The notes below the pieces were generated by a model that was given only the letters and a program-made list of their open reading frames with translations, had not been told where the DNA came from and ran no database searches. A stretch of 64,000 nt of DNA, taken from the NCBI GenBank assembly GCA_963703165.1, contig OY969798.1, positions 4,030,001-4,094,000 of the forward strand, written 5' to 3'. The stretch is from JBQTKD01 sp963703165 (GTDB taxonomy: Bacteria; Actinomycetota; Actinomycetes; Sporichthyales; Sporichthyaceae). The position numbers and the translations under genes are program-made. Below are positions 35,167 to 42,547 of this stretch, piece after piece; the first letter of the stretch is position 1, and every line of letters begins with the position of its first letter.

Positions 35167-36609
35167 ATGGGACTTGGCATCGGCGACGGCGGACCGCGGA
35201 TCTCGCGCCGGTCCCTCCTGGCCCTGGGCGGGTTGGCCGTGGCCGGTGCTTCCGGGGCGGGCATGGCCCCGCACCGCGCACAGGTCGGCGCCGCCTCTTT
35301 CGAGCAGCCGGGCGTGCTGCGCTCGACGGGCGGGCGACTCCAGGCGCGGCTCGTCGCCGAATCCGGAACCTGGCTCGACGGTGTCTGGACCCAGGCGCTC
35401 GGCTACAACCGGTCCTCCCCGGGCCCCACGCTGATGCTCTCCCCGGGCGACGAGTTGACCATCCGCCTGGTGAACCGCTTGGAGCACGCGACCAATCTGC
35501 ACACCCACGGCCTGCGGGTCAGTCCGTCCGGGCACGGCGACAACCCGTTCGTCCACGTCGCGCCGGGCGAGACCTTCGACTACCGGATCCGCCTCCCACG
35601 CGACCATCCGCTGGGCACGTACTGGTACCACCCGCACCACCACGGACAGGTCGCCGATCAGGTGGCCGGCGGCCTGCTCGGTGCCCTGCTCGTCGTGCCG
35701 CGGACCGGCATCGACGCACCCGTCGATCGGGTCCTTCTGCTGCACGAGGTCGATCTCACCGTCGAGGGCCGACCGCGCCCGGCCGATGCGATGGACCTGC
35801 ACCGGGGTCGCCGTGCCGAGCGGGTCCTGCTCAACGGGCAGCTCGCGCCGCGGATCAGCGGGCAGGTGGGTGTGCCGCAACGGTGGCGGGTGATCAACGG
35901 CTGCCCGTCGCGCACCCTGGAACTGCGGCTGGACGGACACCGCCTGCTGCAGGCGGCCGTCGACGGGAACGCGCTGCCCACGCTGCGCGACACCGTCGAG
36001 CCCATCCCGCCCGGCGGCCGCGCCGATGTGTGGGTGGTGCCGACAGAGGCGGGCCGGTTCGCGTTGAGCCACGTGCAACTCGAGTTCGTCGGGGGCGACC
36101 CGACGGTCACGCTCGGCCTGAGCGATCCGCAGTTCGCCGAGGATCTGCTTACCGTCGCGACATTCCACGTCAAGTCCGCGGCAGGGAAGCCGAAGAAGGC
36201 GCGGCCCCTCGTCGACGAGGTCGATCGTCGTCCCGCGGCGAAGGGGACCGTGGACCGCAAACGTCGCCTCGTGATGGGCGATGCGGAGAACTCCTTCACC
36301 ATCGACGGCAAGATCTTCGCGGCGGACCGCGTGGATCAGGAGGTGCCGTTCGGGGGCGTCGAGGAGTGGACGGTCGCCAACGAGGGGCACATGTTCCACC
36401 CGTTCCACCTGCACGGCTGGCAGTTCGTCGTGGTCGGCGGGGAGGGTGCCCCACAGTTCGGCGTGCCGCAGGACGTGGTCAACGTCCCTCCGGGCGGGGA
36501 GGTGCGGCTACGCATTGCCTTCGACGGCCACCGCGGCCGCAGCGTCTACCACTGCCACATCCTCGACCACGAGGACGTCGGGATGATGGGCGTCCTCGAC
36601 GTTCGCTGA
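35167..36609 (+). CDS. Tat-exported multicopper oxidase
   Basis: A 480-residue laccase/CueO-type oxidase. The N terminus has a twin-arginine signal (SRRSLLALGGLAVAGASG). The four copper-binding blocks are present: HTHGLRVS, WYHPHHHG, HPFHLHGWQF and HCHILDHEDVGMM (type 1 Cys, His and axial Met). Such enzymes oxidise Cu(I), phenols or metals outside the cell. No Met-rich insert as in CueO is seen. ATG 35167 starts just after the thioesterase stop. Confidence 0.93.
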   Translation: MGLGIGDGGPRISRRSLLALGGLAVAGASGAGMAPHRAQVGAASFEQPGVLRSTGGRLQARLVAESGTWLDGVWTQALGYNRSSPGPTLMLSPGDELTIRLVNRLEHATNLHTHGLRVSPSGHGDNPFVHVAPGETFDYRIRLPRDHPLGTYWYHPHHHGQVADQVAGGLLGALLVVPRTGIDAPVDRVLLLHEVDLTVEGRPRPADAMDLHRGRRAERVLLNGQLAPRISGQVGVPQRWRVINGCPSRTLELRLDGHRLLQAAVDGNALPTLRDTVEPIPPGGRADVWVVPTEAGRFALSHVQLEFVGGDPTVTLGLSDPQFAEDLLTVATFHVKSAAGKPKKARPLVDEVDRRPAAKGTVDRKRRLVMGDAENSFTIDGKIFAADRVDQEVPFGGVEEWTVANEGHMFHPFHLHGWQFVVVGGEGAPQFGVPQDVVNVPPGGEVRLRIAFDGHRGRSVYHCHILDHEDVGMMGVLDVR

Positions 36610-36649
36610 CATGGCTCGATCCGTTCGGGGTGAACCGCGCCGTGCCCAG

Positions 36650-36659
36650 TTGATATCAA
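36650..36659. promoter_or_regulatory. Palindrome TTGATATCAA upstream of toxin-antitoxin genes
   Basis: Perfect 10-base palindrome 28 bases before the antitoxin ATG; its left half is also a good -35 (TTGATA). Next to it lie GCTAGC and a related GCTATC. This fits an autoregulatory operator of an RHH antitoxin/toxin complex. Confidence 0.5.
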
Positions 36660-36687
36660 TGCTAGCGTTGCTATCGCGGAGGTGAGC

Positions 36688-36933
36688 ATGGCAGCTCTGA
36701 CCATCAGAAATCTCGACGACAGCACTCACGCGCGGTTGCGGGTGCGTGCAGCGCGCAACGGGCGTTCGATGGAGGCCGAGGTCCGGGCCATCCTCGATGA
36801 GGTGCTGCCGGAAGACCGTCCCGAGTACGGGACGGGCACCCGGATCCGCGCCTTGTTCGCCGACCTGGGCGGAGTCGAGCTCGACCTCCCCGGCCGGACC
36901 GATCTCGCTCGCGGGGTGGATCTCGGCGAGTGA
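36688..36933 (+). CDS. FitA/VapB-type ribbon-helix-helix antitoxin
   Basis: An 81-residue antitoxin. The N-terminal RHH domain is AALTIRNLDDSTHARLRVRA, RNGRSMEAEVRAILDEVL, matching the FitA/StbC-like group. The C-terminal tail (from about residue 50) should wrap the toxin. ATG 36688 has GGAGG five bases upstream, which decides against the GTG at 36682. The stop overlaps the toxin GTG (GTGA). Confidence 0.93.
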   Translation: MAALTIRNLDDSTHARLRVRAARNGRSMEAEVRAILDEVLPEDRPEYGTGTRIRALFADLGGVELDLPGRTDLARGVDLGE

Positions 36934-37355
36934 TCGTTCTCGACACCAATGTGGTCTCCGAGCTGGTGCGGCCGCGACCGGATCCCGCGGTCATCGCGTG
37001 GCTGGACGGCATCTCGGGTTCGCAGCTGACCACGACGACGGTGACCGTGGGCGAGATCGCTGTTGGCATCGCGCGGATGCCAGAAGGCCGTCGGAAGCAG
37101 GAGGTCGCGATCGCCGTGGGCCGGATGCTGGGCGAAGAACTCAGCGGCCGCGCGGAGCCCTATGACCTCGGCGCTGCAGGCGAATACGGTCGGCTCGTCG
37201 CCGATCGTCTGCGGTCAGGTCGCCCGATTTCCGTTGCTGACGCGCAGATCGCGGCGATCTGTCGCGCCGTCGGAGCCACGCTGGCGACCCGCAACGTCGC
37301 GGATTTCGAGGGCACTGGGATCGATCTCGTGAATCCGTGGACTCACGTGCCGTAG
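36930..37355 (+). CDS. FitB/VapC-type PIN-domain toxin
   Basis: A 141-residue PIN ribonuclease. Acidic catalytic residues: LDTNVVSELVR (Asp), TVGEIAVGIARM (Glu), ISVADAQIAAICR (Asp) and TRNVADF (Asp). Most VapC toxins cleave tRNA or rRNA. It starts at GTG 36930 within the antitoxin stop. Its 3' end overlaps the convergent lipoprotein gene by 13 bases. Confidence 0.94.
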   Translation: MIVLDTNVVSELVRPRPDPAVIAWLDGISGSQLTTTTVTVGEIAVGIARMPEGRRKQEVAIAVGRMLGEELSGRAEPYDLGAAGEYGRLVADRLRSGRPISVADAQIAAICRAVGATLATRNVADFEGTGIDLVNPWTHVP

Positions 37356-38149
37356 ACGGCGATGTCCTGGGCGCCCGTGTTGCCGCCGGTGGTGAAGACG
37401 GCCTTGATGAGCACGACGCGGCCGGAGACCTTCAGGGGGATGAGGGTCTCGCCCGAACCGACCTTGAACGGGCCGTAGGTCCGGCCGTCGACGACCACCG
37501 CGATCTCCTTGATCACAGCGGAGCCGTCGCTCATCGAGCGGGTGCGGAACCCGATCGAGGTGATGTCGCGGACCTTGCGCAGGTCGATGGTGATCGAGGC
37601 CTTGTCACCGTCGCCGTTGGTCGACCACTCGGTCGCGGGGTCGCCGTCGATGGCGTTCCTGGCGGCGTACTGCTCGGAGAACTCGGAACTGAACGCGGTG
37701 ATCTTCGCGCCCTTGCTGAGGTTCTTGCCTGACGGCTGCACGGCGGCCGCGGTCCTGAACGTCCCGCCCGCGCCGGAGTAGGCCCGCCCGGCGTCGTCGG
37801 TGCCCTCGAACCGGTAGTAGTACGTGGTGTTCGGGGTCAACCCGGTCATCATCGCCCGGTGCGTGGTGTGCGGGCCGTCGGCCATGTCCGTGTCGGTGGC
37901 TGACCCCTCGTCAGCCGCCGGGGAGCGGCCGTAGAAGACCCGGCAGGCGGCCTTGGCCTTGGTGGTGGCCACCAGGACCGCTGAGGTACCGCCTGCCTCG
38001 GGCGTGACCTCAGCCGGACCCGCGAGCAGTTGCTCGGCGGGCAAGGGGGATTGCTCCGCCTTATCGGATGAGCCGCTGGAACCGCAGCCGGTGAGGAGTG
38101 AGGCAGCTACCGTCGCCGCGGTGATGACGGCGCTGCGACGTGCGCTCAC
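37343..38149 (-). CDS. Lipoprotein with fibronectin-like and discoidin (F5/8 type C)-like domains
   Basis: A 268-residue lipoprotein (lipobox LLTGCGS, Cys22). Residues 45-135 look like a purple-phosphatase/fibronectin-type domain (TGLTPNTTYYYRFEGTDDAGRAY). Residues 150-265 look like a discoidin/F5-8C carbohydrate-binding domain (NAIDGDPATEWSTNGDGDKASITIDL). It likely binds a glycan at the surface. GTG 38149 has GGAGG seven bases upstream. Confidence 0.8.
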   Translation of the reverse strand: MSARRSAVITAATVAASLLTGCGSSGSSDKAEQSPLPAEQLLAGPAEVTPEAGGTSAVLVATTKAKAACRVFYGRSPAADEGSATDTDMADGPHTTHRAMMTGLTPNTTYYYRFEGTDDAGRAYSGAGGTFRTAAAVQPSGKNLSKGAKITAFSSEFSEQYAARNAIDGDPATEWSTNGDGDKASITIDLRKVRDITSIGFRTRSMSDGSAVIKEIAVVVDGRTYGPFKVGSGETLIPLKVSGRVVLIKAVFTTGGNTGAQDIAVYGT

Positions 38150-38560
38150 GGCAGGTCCTCCGGCTGTTCCGGCGCCGGCTCGACCGGCGTCATCCTCGAG
38201 TCTGACGACTCAGAGCCTACGGCGGATCCGGTGTCAAAGGTTCGCCACCGAATGTGATTCGGGCCGATCCCGCCCAGACGTTAGAACTGCGCGCCGGCGA
38301 AACAGCTCGTCAGGATATGCCTCGATCGATCGGCCGCTCGGCGCGATCTACTCCTTGGTGCAGGGCAGCACGGTCCTCGTCCTCGAGGTTCCGGCGCGAC
38401 GCCGCTGCGGACGTCGCGTTGCCGCTCGCCGCCCGCGCCCGGCATCTACGGCGAGCTGAGCTGTCTCGAATGACCGGCGGGCACGAGGAGACTCGGGCGG
38501 GCGCTGCAGATTTAGACTGGCGTGCCGCTCCTCGCGGTCACCCGTAATGTTGACGGTACG
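38150..38560. other. Intergenic region between lipoprotein and sigma factor genes
   Basis: 411 bases. It should hold the promoter of the minus-strand lipoprotein gene near 38180-38230. The rest has only short frames without family features. No gene supported. Confidence 0.5.
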
Positions 38561-39340
38561 TCAGATCGGCGGTTCGTCGACGATGGTGGCGCGGAGCAGG
38601 CGGCTCACGTCCTCGTGCAAGGGGCCTACTTGGCCGCCGCTGCGGAGCACCTCGCGCAGACCGATCACGGCCTGCGCGACAGGAGGGCAACGGTCGCAGC
38701 TCTTGAGGTGCTCTTCAACCGTGCGCGAGCCCGCCGCGTCCAGCGCGCCGTCCAGGTAGGCGGCGGCGAGGGCGCGAACCTCGAGGCACTCGTGCGACGA
38801 CAGCACCTTGAGGGCGATCGGGCCTGCGAGCTGCTTCGCGAGCCGGAATCGACCGCGCTGTAGGCGCTTGTGCGCCGCTGCGGTCTCCAGCCCGCACGTC
38901 TCGGCTATCTGCGGAACCGACCAACCCTCGCCGTCGTGCAGGGCGAGAATGAGTCGGTCCTGGACCGAGAGGTGCGACAGCGCCGCCCGCAGGGTGTCGA
39001 CGTCCTCTGCCCGCGCAACGAGATCGGCCGGGTCGGAGAGTTCGAAAGCGAACACCTCGGGTTCGGGCAGTTCCGCGACGGGGATCGCCTCGATTCGTGC
39101 GGCGAGATCGTGTGCGCGGTTGACCACGATGCGGTGCAGCCAGGTCGACATGGCAGCGTCCCCGCGAAACCCGGCACGATTGCGCCAGGCGCGTTCCAGC
39201 ACGTCCTGGGTCAGGTCGTCGGGGTCCATCGACGATCCGGCGACCCGCGCGGCGAGACGCCGTAAACGTGGAATCTCGGCCTCCAGGGCCGATCGGAATT
39301 GGTCGTCGTCGAGCGCTACACCGGCGATGTGCTCGTCCAC
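38561..39340 (-). CDS. ECF sigma factor fused to a zinc-finger anti-sigma-like domain
   Basis: A 259-residue protein. Sigma region 2 (about 20-85) includes DPDDLTQDVLERAWRNRAGF and MSTWLHRIVVNRAHDL. Region 4 (about 115-165) has LSVQDRLILALHDGEGWSVP and AAAHKRLQRGRFRLAKQL. A C-terminal domain (185-235) matches zf-HC2 anti-sigma modules: AAYLDGALDAAGSRTVEEHL then KSCDRC, giving H-x3-C-x2-C. So regulator and antagonist are on one chain. GTG 39340 follows an AGGAAAGG; upstream in-frame sequence is not sigma-like. Confidence 0.85.
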   Translation of the reverse strand: MDEHIAGVALDDDQFRSALEAEIPRLRRLAARVAGSSMDPDDLTQDVLERAWRNRAGFRGDAAMSTWLHRIVVNRAHDLAARIEAIPVAELPEPEVFAFELSDPADLVARAEDVDTLRAALSHLSVQDRLILALHDGEGWSVPQIAETCGLETAAAHKRLQRGRFRLAKQLAGPIALKVLSSHECLEVRALAAAYLDGALDAAGSRTVEEHLKSCDRCPPVAQAVIGLREVLRSGGQVGPLHEDVSRLLRATIVDEPPI

Positions 39341-39683
39341 GGGTGGAGCCTTTCCTCGGAACGCGGTGTCTCGTGGGACGCGAGGACGCCGCCATCCTGC
39401 CCCATCGGTCGGGCCTTCGGCCGTCAGTCCGCCGGCCGGGGCGTATCCGCAATCGGAATTAGGAGCCCACCAGTCTTCGTGGAGAGATGGACAAGACCGC
39501 CGCCCACATTGAGCCACTCGCTGAGAGTGCGTCGAGGCTTTGTCGTCAGTGCATTCCGCGCGAAGCGTCTTCCGCTGTCAGCCGCCGCGCTTCGCGCCGG
39601 CCATGGTTGAGTGAGATTGCTCGGGTGCTGCGCCCGGGTCGGCGACCGCACTTCGCTGTATGGGTTCCGCCGTCGGCCACGGC
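39341..39683. other. Intergenic region between sigma factor and rhodanese genes
   Basis: 343 bases holding the sigma-gene promoter and, at 39604-39672, a methyltransferase-like fragment (listed separately). Nothing else recognised. Confidence 0.5.
39604..39672 (+). pseudogene. Possible SAM-methyltransferase fragment
   Basis: Plus-strand translation gives WLSEIARVLRPGRRPHFAVW. Class I methyltransferases have the pattern L-x-E-I-A-R-V-L-R-P-G-G-x-x-x-F-x-V-W at motif III. The motif sits in an otherwise unlike frame with no upstream motif I, so it would be a relic of a lost gene. It could be chance. Confidence 0.35.
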
Positions 39684-40277
39684 TCAGCTTTTGAGGCGAG
39701 CCACCGAGTCTTGAACGCTGCAGGTATCGCTGCCTCGATTGAACGGCAGCTTCGCCAGCAACATGCCCATCGCGCAAGTGTTGGTCACCGAGGCGAACAC
39801 CAAACCCGCGCCGATCGCGCCGGAGAAGAATCGCGCAGGGGGCCACGCGATGCTGACCAGAACGCCGGCCAGCACCATCCCTCCCGCTGCGAATCTGACC
39901 TGGCGCTCCAGGCTCCACCTGTTCGACAGTTTGCGGCTCGCTCCCCCGGCCGCCTGCCAGGAGTTCATCCCTCCGTTGAGCAAAACCGGCGCCGGAACGC
40001 CGGCGCTGATGAGCACCTCGCAGGCGGAGGCCGCACGCGAACCTGACTGGCAGATCACCACGAGAGTCCCCGCGGCGGGATCGTCGAGCGAGGCCGCCAC
40101 CGCTGACAGACGGTCGAGGGGGATGTTCACCGAACCTTCGATGTTTCCTGTCTCGAACTCGCCGGCAGTGCGGACGTCGAGCAGACGCACCGAGGAGCCG
40201 TTGGCGAGTAGCTGGCGCAGCTGCCCCACGTCGATCGTCGCGACGGTCTTGCCGTGGGTGGGCAGCGTCGACGTCAT
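39684..40277 (-). CDS. Membrane-anchored rhodanese (YgaP-like)
   Basis: A 197-residue protein. The rhodanese domain (about 10-115) has the active loop VVICQSGSRAASACEVL with the sulfur-carrying Cys. The C-terminal DUF2892 region (about 130-180) has two helices (FAAGGMVLAGVLVSIAW and FFSGAIGAGLVFASVTNTCAMGMLL), as in E. coli YgaP. It transfers sulfane sulfur at the membrane. ATG 40277 has AAAGGA seven bases upstream. A perfect palindrome at 40320-40331 lies in its promoter region. Confidence 0.93.
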   Translation of the reverse strand: MTSTLPTHGKTVATIDVGQLRQLLANGSSVRLLDVRTAGEFETGNIEGSVNIPLDRLSAVAASLDDPAAGTLVVICQSGSRAASACEVLISAGVPAPVLLNGGMNSWQAAGGASRKLSNRWSLERQVRFAAGGMVLAGVLVSIAWPPARFFSGAIGAGLVFASVTNTCAMGMLLAKLPFNRGSDTCSVQDSVARLKS

Positions 40278-40319
40278 AACCGTCCTTTTTTCGGCGTGCA
40301 CAGCGTGGCTGAATCCATG

Positions 40320-40331
40320 ATGTACGTACAT
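40320..40331. promoter_or_regulatory. Perfect palindrome ATGTACGTACAT upstream of rhodanese gene
   Basis: Twelve-base perfect palindrome 43 bases before the rhodanese start, in its promoter region. Good operator candidate; ArsR-family repressors are common regulators of such genes but none is encoded nearby. Confidence 0.5.
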
Positions 40332-40394
40332 TTAGTGAATCGCAAGCCTCGTGAATTGGTCCTGCGTCCAGACGGACTGCTCCGTCCCGTACGT

Positions 40395-40414
40395 ATCGAT
40401 CGATCGATCGATCG
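40395..40414. repeat. Tetranucleotide repeat (ATCG)5
   Basis: Five perfect ATCG units, 20 bases, in non-coding DNA. Such tracts can vary in length by slippage. ATCG is close to its own complement (CGAT), so the tract is also palindromic. Confidence 0.9.
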
Positions 40415-40674
40415 AGACCACATCGAGCGACTCGATCGTGCACCGAACTGCGCGACAACGAGCCTCCGCACGGCATGCCACCGCGCAGCGAATCGGGTGC
40501 CTCGCAGGCGCCGCTCGAGCTCTGTCGAAGTTTGGTCCGAGGCGATTTGACTCGCTCTGGCGGCCGCGAGGCCGGAACGCCCGGCCCTCGGATCGGGTCG
40601 CCTGAAGTGGTTGACGCCGGACGAAAAACTGGCTGCGGCGCACGCCGGCGCCTCAGCCCGCTGCACAGTTTCTT

Positions 40675-40691
40675 TCCCCCCGAACGGGGGT
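40675..40691. promoter_or_regulatory. CsoR-like G-tract inverted repeat, site 2
   Basis: TCCCCCCGAACGGGGGT, with perfect arms CCCCCG and CGGGGG around AA, followed by AG to give GGGGGTAG. CsoR copper sensors bind pseudopalindromes of the type TACCCC...GGGGTA. It lies 166 bases upstream of the CopD-like gene that heads a Met/His-rich cluster. Near-identical to 13542-13559. Confidence 0.55.
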
Positions 40692-40856
40692 AGCCGTCAC
40701 AGTGGCGGTCGCGCCAAGGTCCACGGCGGCGCCTGCACTGTGAAGTCCCTGAAATGGGCTGTCCACTTTCCTCGCGATCCCCGTCTAATCATTTGTACGC
40801 GCGGTTTCGTCCCGAACTGCGCGGCGTCCGAACGCATTGAGCGAGGTCAGCGGTCG

Positions 40857-41600
40857 ATGGACCACACATGGGCTCTGGAGTCCGTCGAAAATCCCGACGG
40901 GAATCTGCTGGATGTGTTCATGCTCCAGTTGCACGTCGTCACGGCGGTGCTCTGGACGCTGCTGGCTGTGCTCGTCATCGTCGTCGCCATCCCCGCCCTG
41001 CGCCGCATTCCGTCGGCGTTCGGTCTGCACGTCCTGCAGACCAAGCGGCGGGAACTGGCGCTCGGGTTGTGGGCGTCGTATGCCGCAGTCCTGCTCACCG
41101 GCACCTTTCTGCTGTTTCAGAACGCGATCTACGACCCGCCTGTCTCCGGATCGGACTGGTCGGAGTTGGAGGGCAGGTCCTACGGCGTGCCCTACTACTA
41201 CTCGCTCTACGCCAAGATCGGGCTTTTCCTGCTGATGGGTGTTGCCACTGCGGTGCTCGCGCGCCAGGCCGTCCGGGCCGCCGCTCAATCGGAGGCCGAG
41301 GGTGGTCCGGTCGACCTGGATCTCGACCTCGAGGACGACGAGTGGGTCCACGAGCCCGACAGCGACTTTGAGGACTTGGACTCCGAGTTGACGGACAGCG
41401 GGGCGGGCTCCGGCGCGGTGGGGTTGCGAGCACGACGCCGGGTCACCGATACCGGCATCCCGGACGCGGGTCTGTGGGGGGCCGCGGTGGCTGTCCTCAT
41501 CGGCCTCGGGGGCATCGGCCTGTGCGTGACACTCATCAAGTACTTCCACGAGCTGTCCAAGGCGGCTGTTGTGTACGAACAGCTCCGCGGACGAGGCTGA
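40857..41600 (+). CDS. CopD-like membrane protein lacking the extracellular domain
   Basis: A 247-residue paralogue of the membrane half of the 24025 and 42548 proteins. It begins directly at FMLQLHVVTAVLWTLLAVLV, then LGLWASYAAVLLTGTFLLFQ, YYYSLYAKIGLFLLMGVATA and a C-terminal helix ending TLIKYFHELSKA. The loop before the last helix is strongly acidic (DLDLDLEDDEW, DFEDLDSELTD), which may hold metal cations. There is no signal sequence or ectodomain. ATG 40857 follows GAGG. It heads a four-gene cluster behind a CsoR-like site. Confidence 0.75.
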   Translation: MDHTWALESVENPDGNLLDVFMLQLHVVTAVLWTLLAVLVIVVAIPALRRIPSAFGLHVLQTKRRELALGLWASYAAVLLTGTFLLFQNAIYDPPVSGSDWSELEGRSYGVPYYYSLYAKIGLFLLMGVATAVLARQAVRAAAQSEAEGGPVDLDLDLEDDEWVHEPDSDFEDLDSELTDSGAGSGAVGLRARRRVTDTGIPDAGLWGAAVAVLIGLGGIGLCVTLIKYFHELSKAAVVYEQLRGRG

Positions 41601-41625
41601 CCCCGACGGCAAAGGCGATTCTCCT

Positions 41626-42546
41626 GTGATTAAGCGAAATCCTGCGCTCGGCGCCGCCTTGGCGGTGCCCCTTTTGCTGGCCGGGTGCGGTTCCGGCCAC
41701 GGCGACCACGCGGCTGTGGCGGGCGATCCGGGAGCGGCCTCGGCCGCCGCCTCGGCCATGGATTCCTCGATGCCGGGCATGGACCACTCGAATATGACGC
41801 CCGCTCAGATGGCTGCCATGTCCGACGAGGGCGACGGACGCTCGGCATCGCGCGAAAGCTACACACTGGGCCAGGTTTCGACGCCCAAGAAGGCAGGCTC
41901 GGGTGAGCTGGCCTTCACGATCCTCGGCCCGAAGGGCAAGCCGCACAAGGAGTTCGTTCTTGAGCTGACCAAGCTCATGCACGTCTACGTGGTGCGAGAA
42001 GACCTGACAGCCTTTCAGCATCTGCATCCAGAGTTGAATGAGGCGACGGGCCGGTGGACCGCCCCGGTGAGCCTGAAGAGCGCAGGACCGTACCGCCTGG
42101 TCACCGAGTTCGATGCGCTCACGCCCGACGGAGATCTGCAGTCCCGGCGGCTCGGGACCACGTTCTCCGTCCGTGGCAACTACGACAAGGTCCCGTTCGA
42201 ACCTTCGGTCGGTACCGGAGCGGTCGCCGGCTACGACGTGGCGGTCAGCGGGGACCCCGTGGTGGGCCCGAATGCGCTCCAGGTGACGGTCCGCCAGGGG
42301 GGCCAGGATGTGACGGCGCTGCAGCCTTACCTCGCCTCGTGGGCGCACATCACCGGCTTCCGCAATGGTGATCTGAAGGTGGTGCACGTGCACCCGGAAG
42401 AGTCGCCGGAGACGGACAAGGCCACCGGCGGCCCGACCCTGTCGATCTCACCGAGCTTCCCCACGGCCGGCACCTACCGCCTGTTCGTGCAGTTCAAGGT
42501 GGGCGACGTTGTTCGCACCGTGCCCGTCGACCTGAAGGTGCGTTGA
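41626..42546 (+). CDS. Met/His-rich lipoprotein, probable copper-binding
   Basis: A 306-residue lipoprotein starting at GTG 41626 (lipobox LLAGCGS, Cys21). Just after the Cys come GHGDHAA and MDSSMPGMDHSNMTPAQMAA, a Met/His pattern typical of periplasmic copper-binding proteins. The body has LMHVYVVREDLTAFQHLHPE and VVHVHPEE, a His-rich beta domain found in actinobacterial metal-related lipoproteins (from memory). It lies between two CopD-like genes, one base before the next ATG. Likely role: extracellular copper capture or transfer. Confidence 0.8.
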   Translation: MIKRNPALGAALAVPLLLAGCGSGHGDHAAVAGDPGAASAAASAMDSSMPGMDHSNMTPAQMAAMSDEGDGRSASRESYTLGQVSTPKKAGSGELAFTILGPKGKPHKEFVLELTKLMHVYVVREDLTAFQHLHPELNEATGRWTAPVSLKSAGPYRLVTEFDALTPDGDLQSRRLGTTFSVRGNYDKVPFEPSVGTGAVAGYDVAVSGDPVVGPNALQVTVRQGGQDVTALQPYLASWAHITGFRNGDLKVVHVHPEESPETDKATGGPTLSISPSFPTAGTYRLFVQFKVGDVVRTVPVDLKVR

Positions 42547-42547
42547 G

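Larger units (their letters stand above)
40278..40856. other. Intergenic region between rhodanese and CopD-like genes
   Basis: 579 bases without a supportable gene. It contains a palindrome near the rhodanese promoter, a tetranucleotide repeat, and a CsoR-like inverted repeat, each listed separately. Confidence 0.6.

Noticed and set aside
36650..37355. Toxin-antitoxin pair as sign of a mobile island
   Set aside because: Base composition matches surroundings, and no integrase, tRNA junction or terminal repeats are present.
38254..38547. Possible small gene between lipoprotein and sigma factor
   Set aside because: Ser/Arg-rich, no ribosome site and no family pattern.
40395..40414. CRISPR-like repeat
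   Set aside because: A simple microsatellite with no spacers or cas genes.
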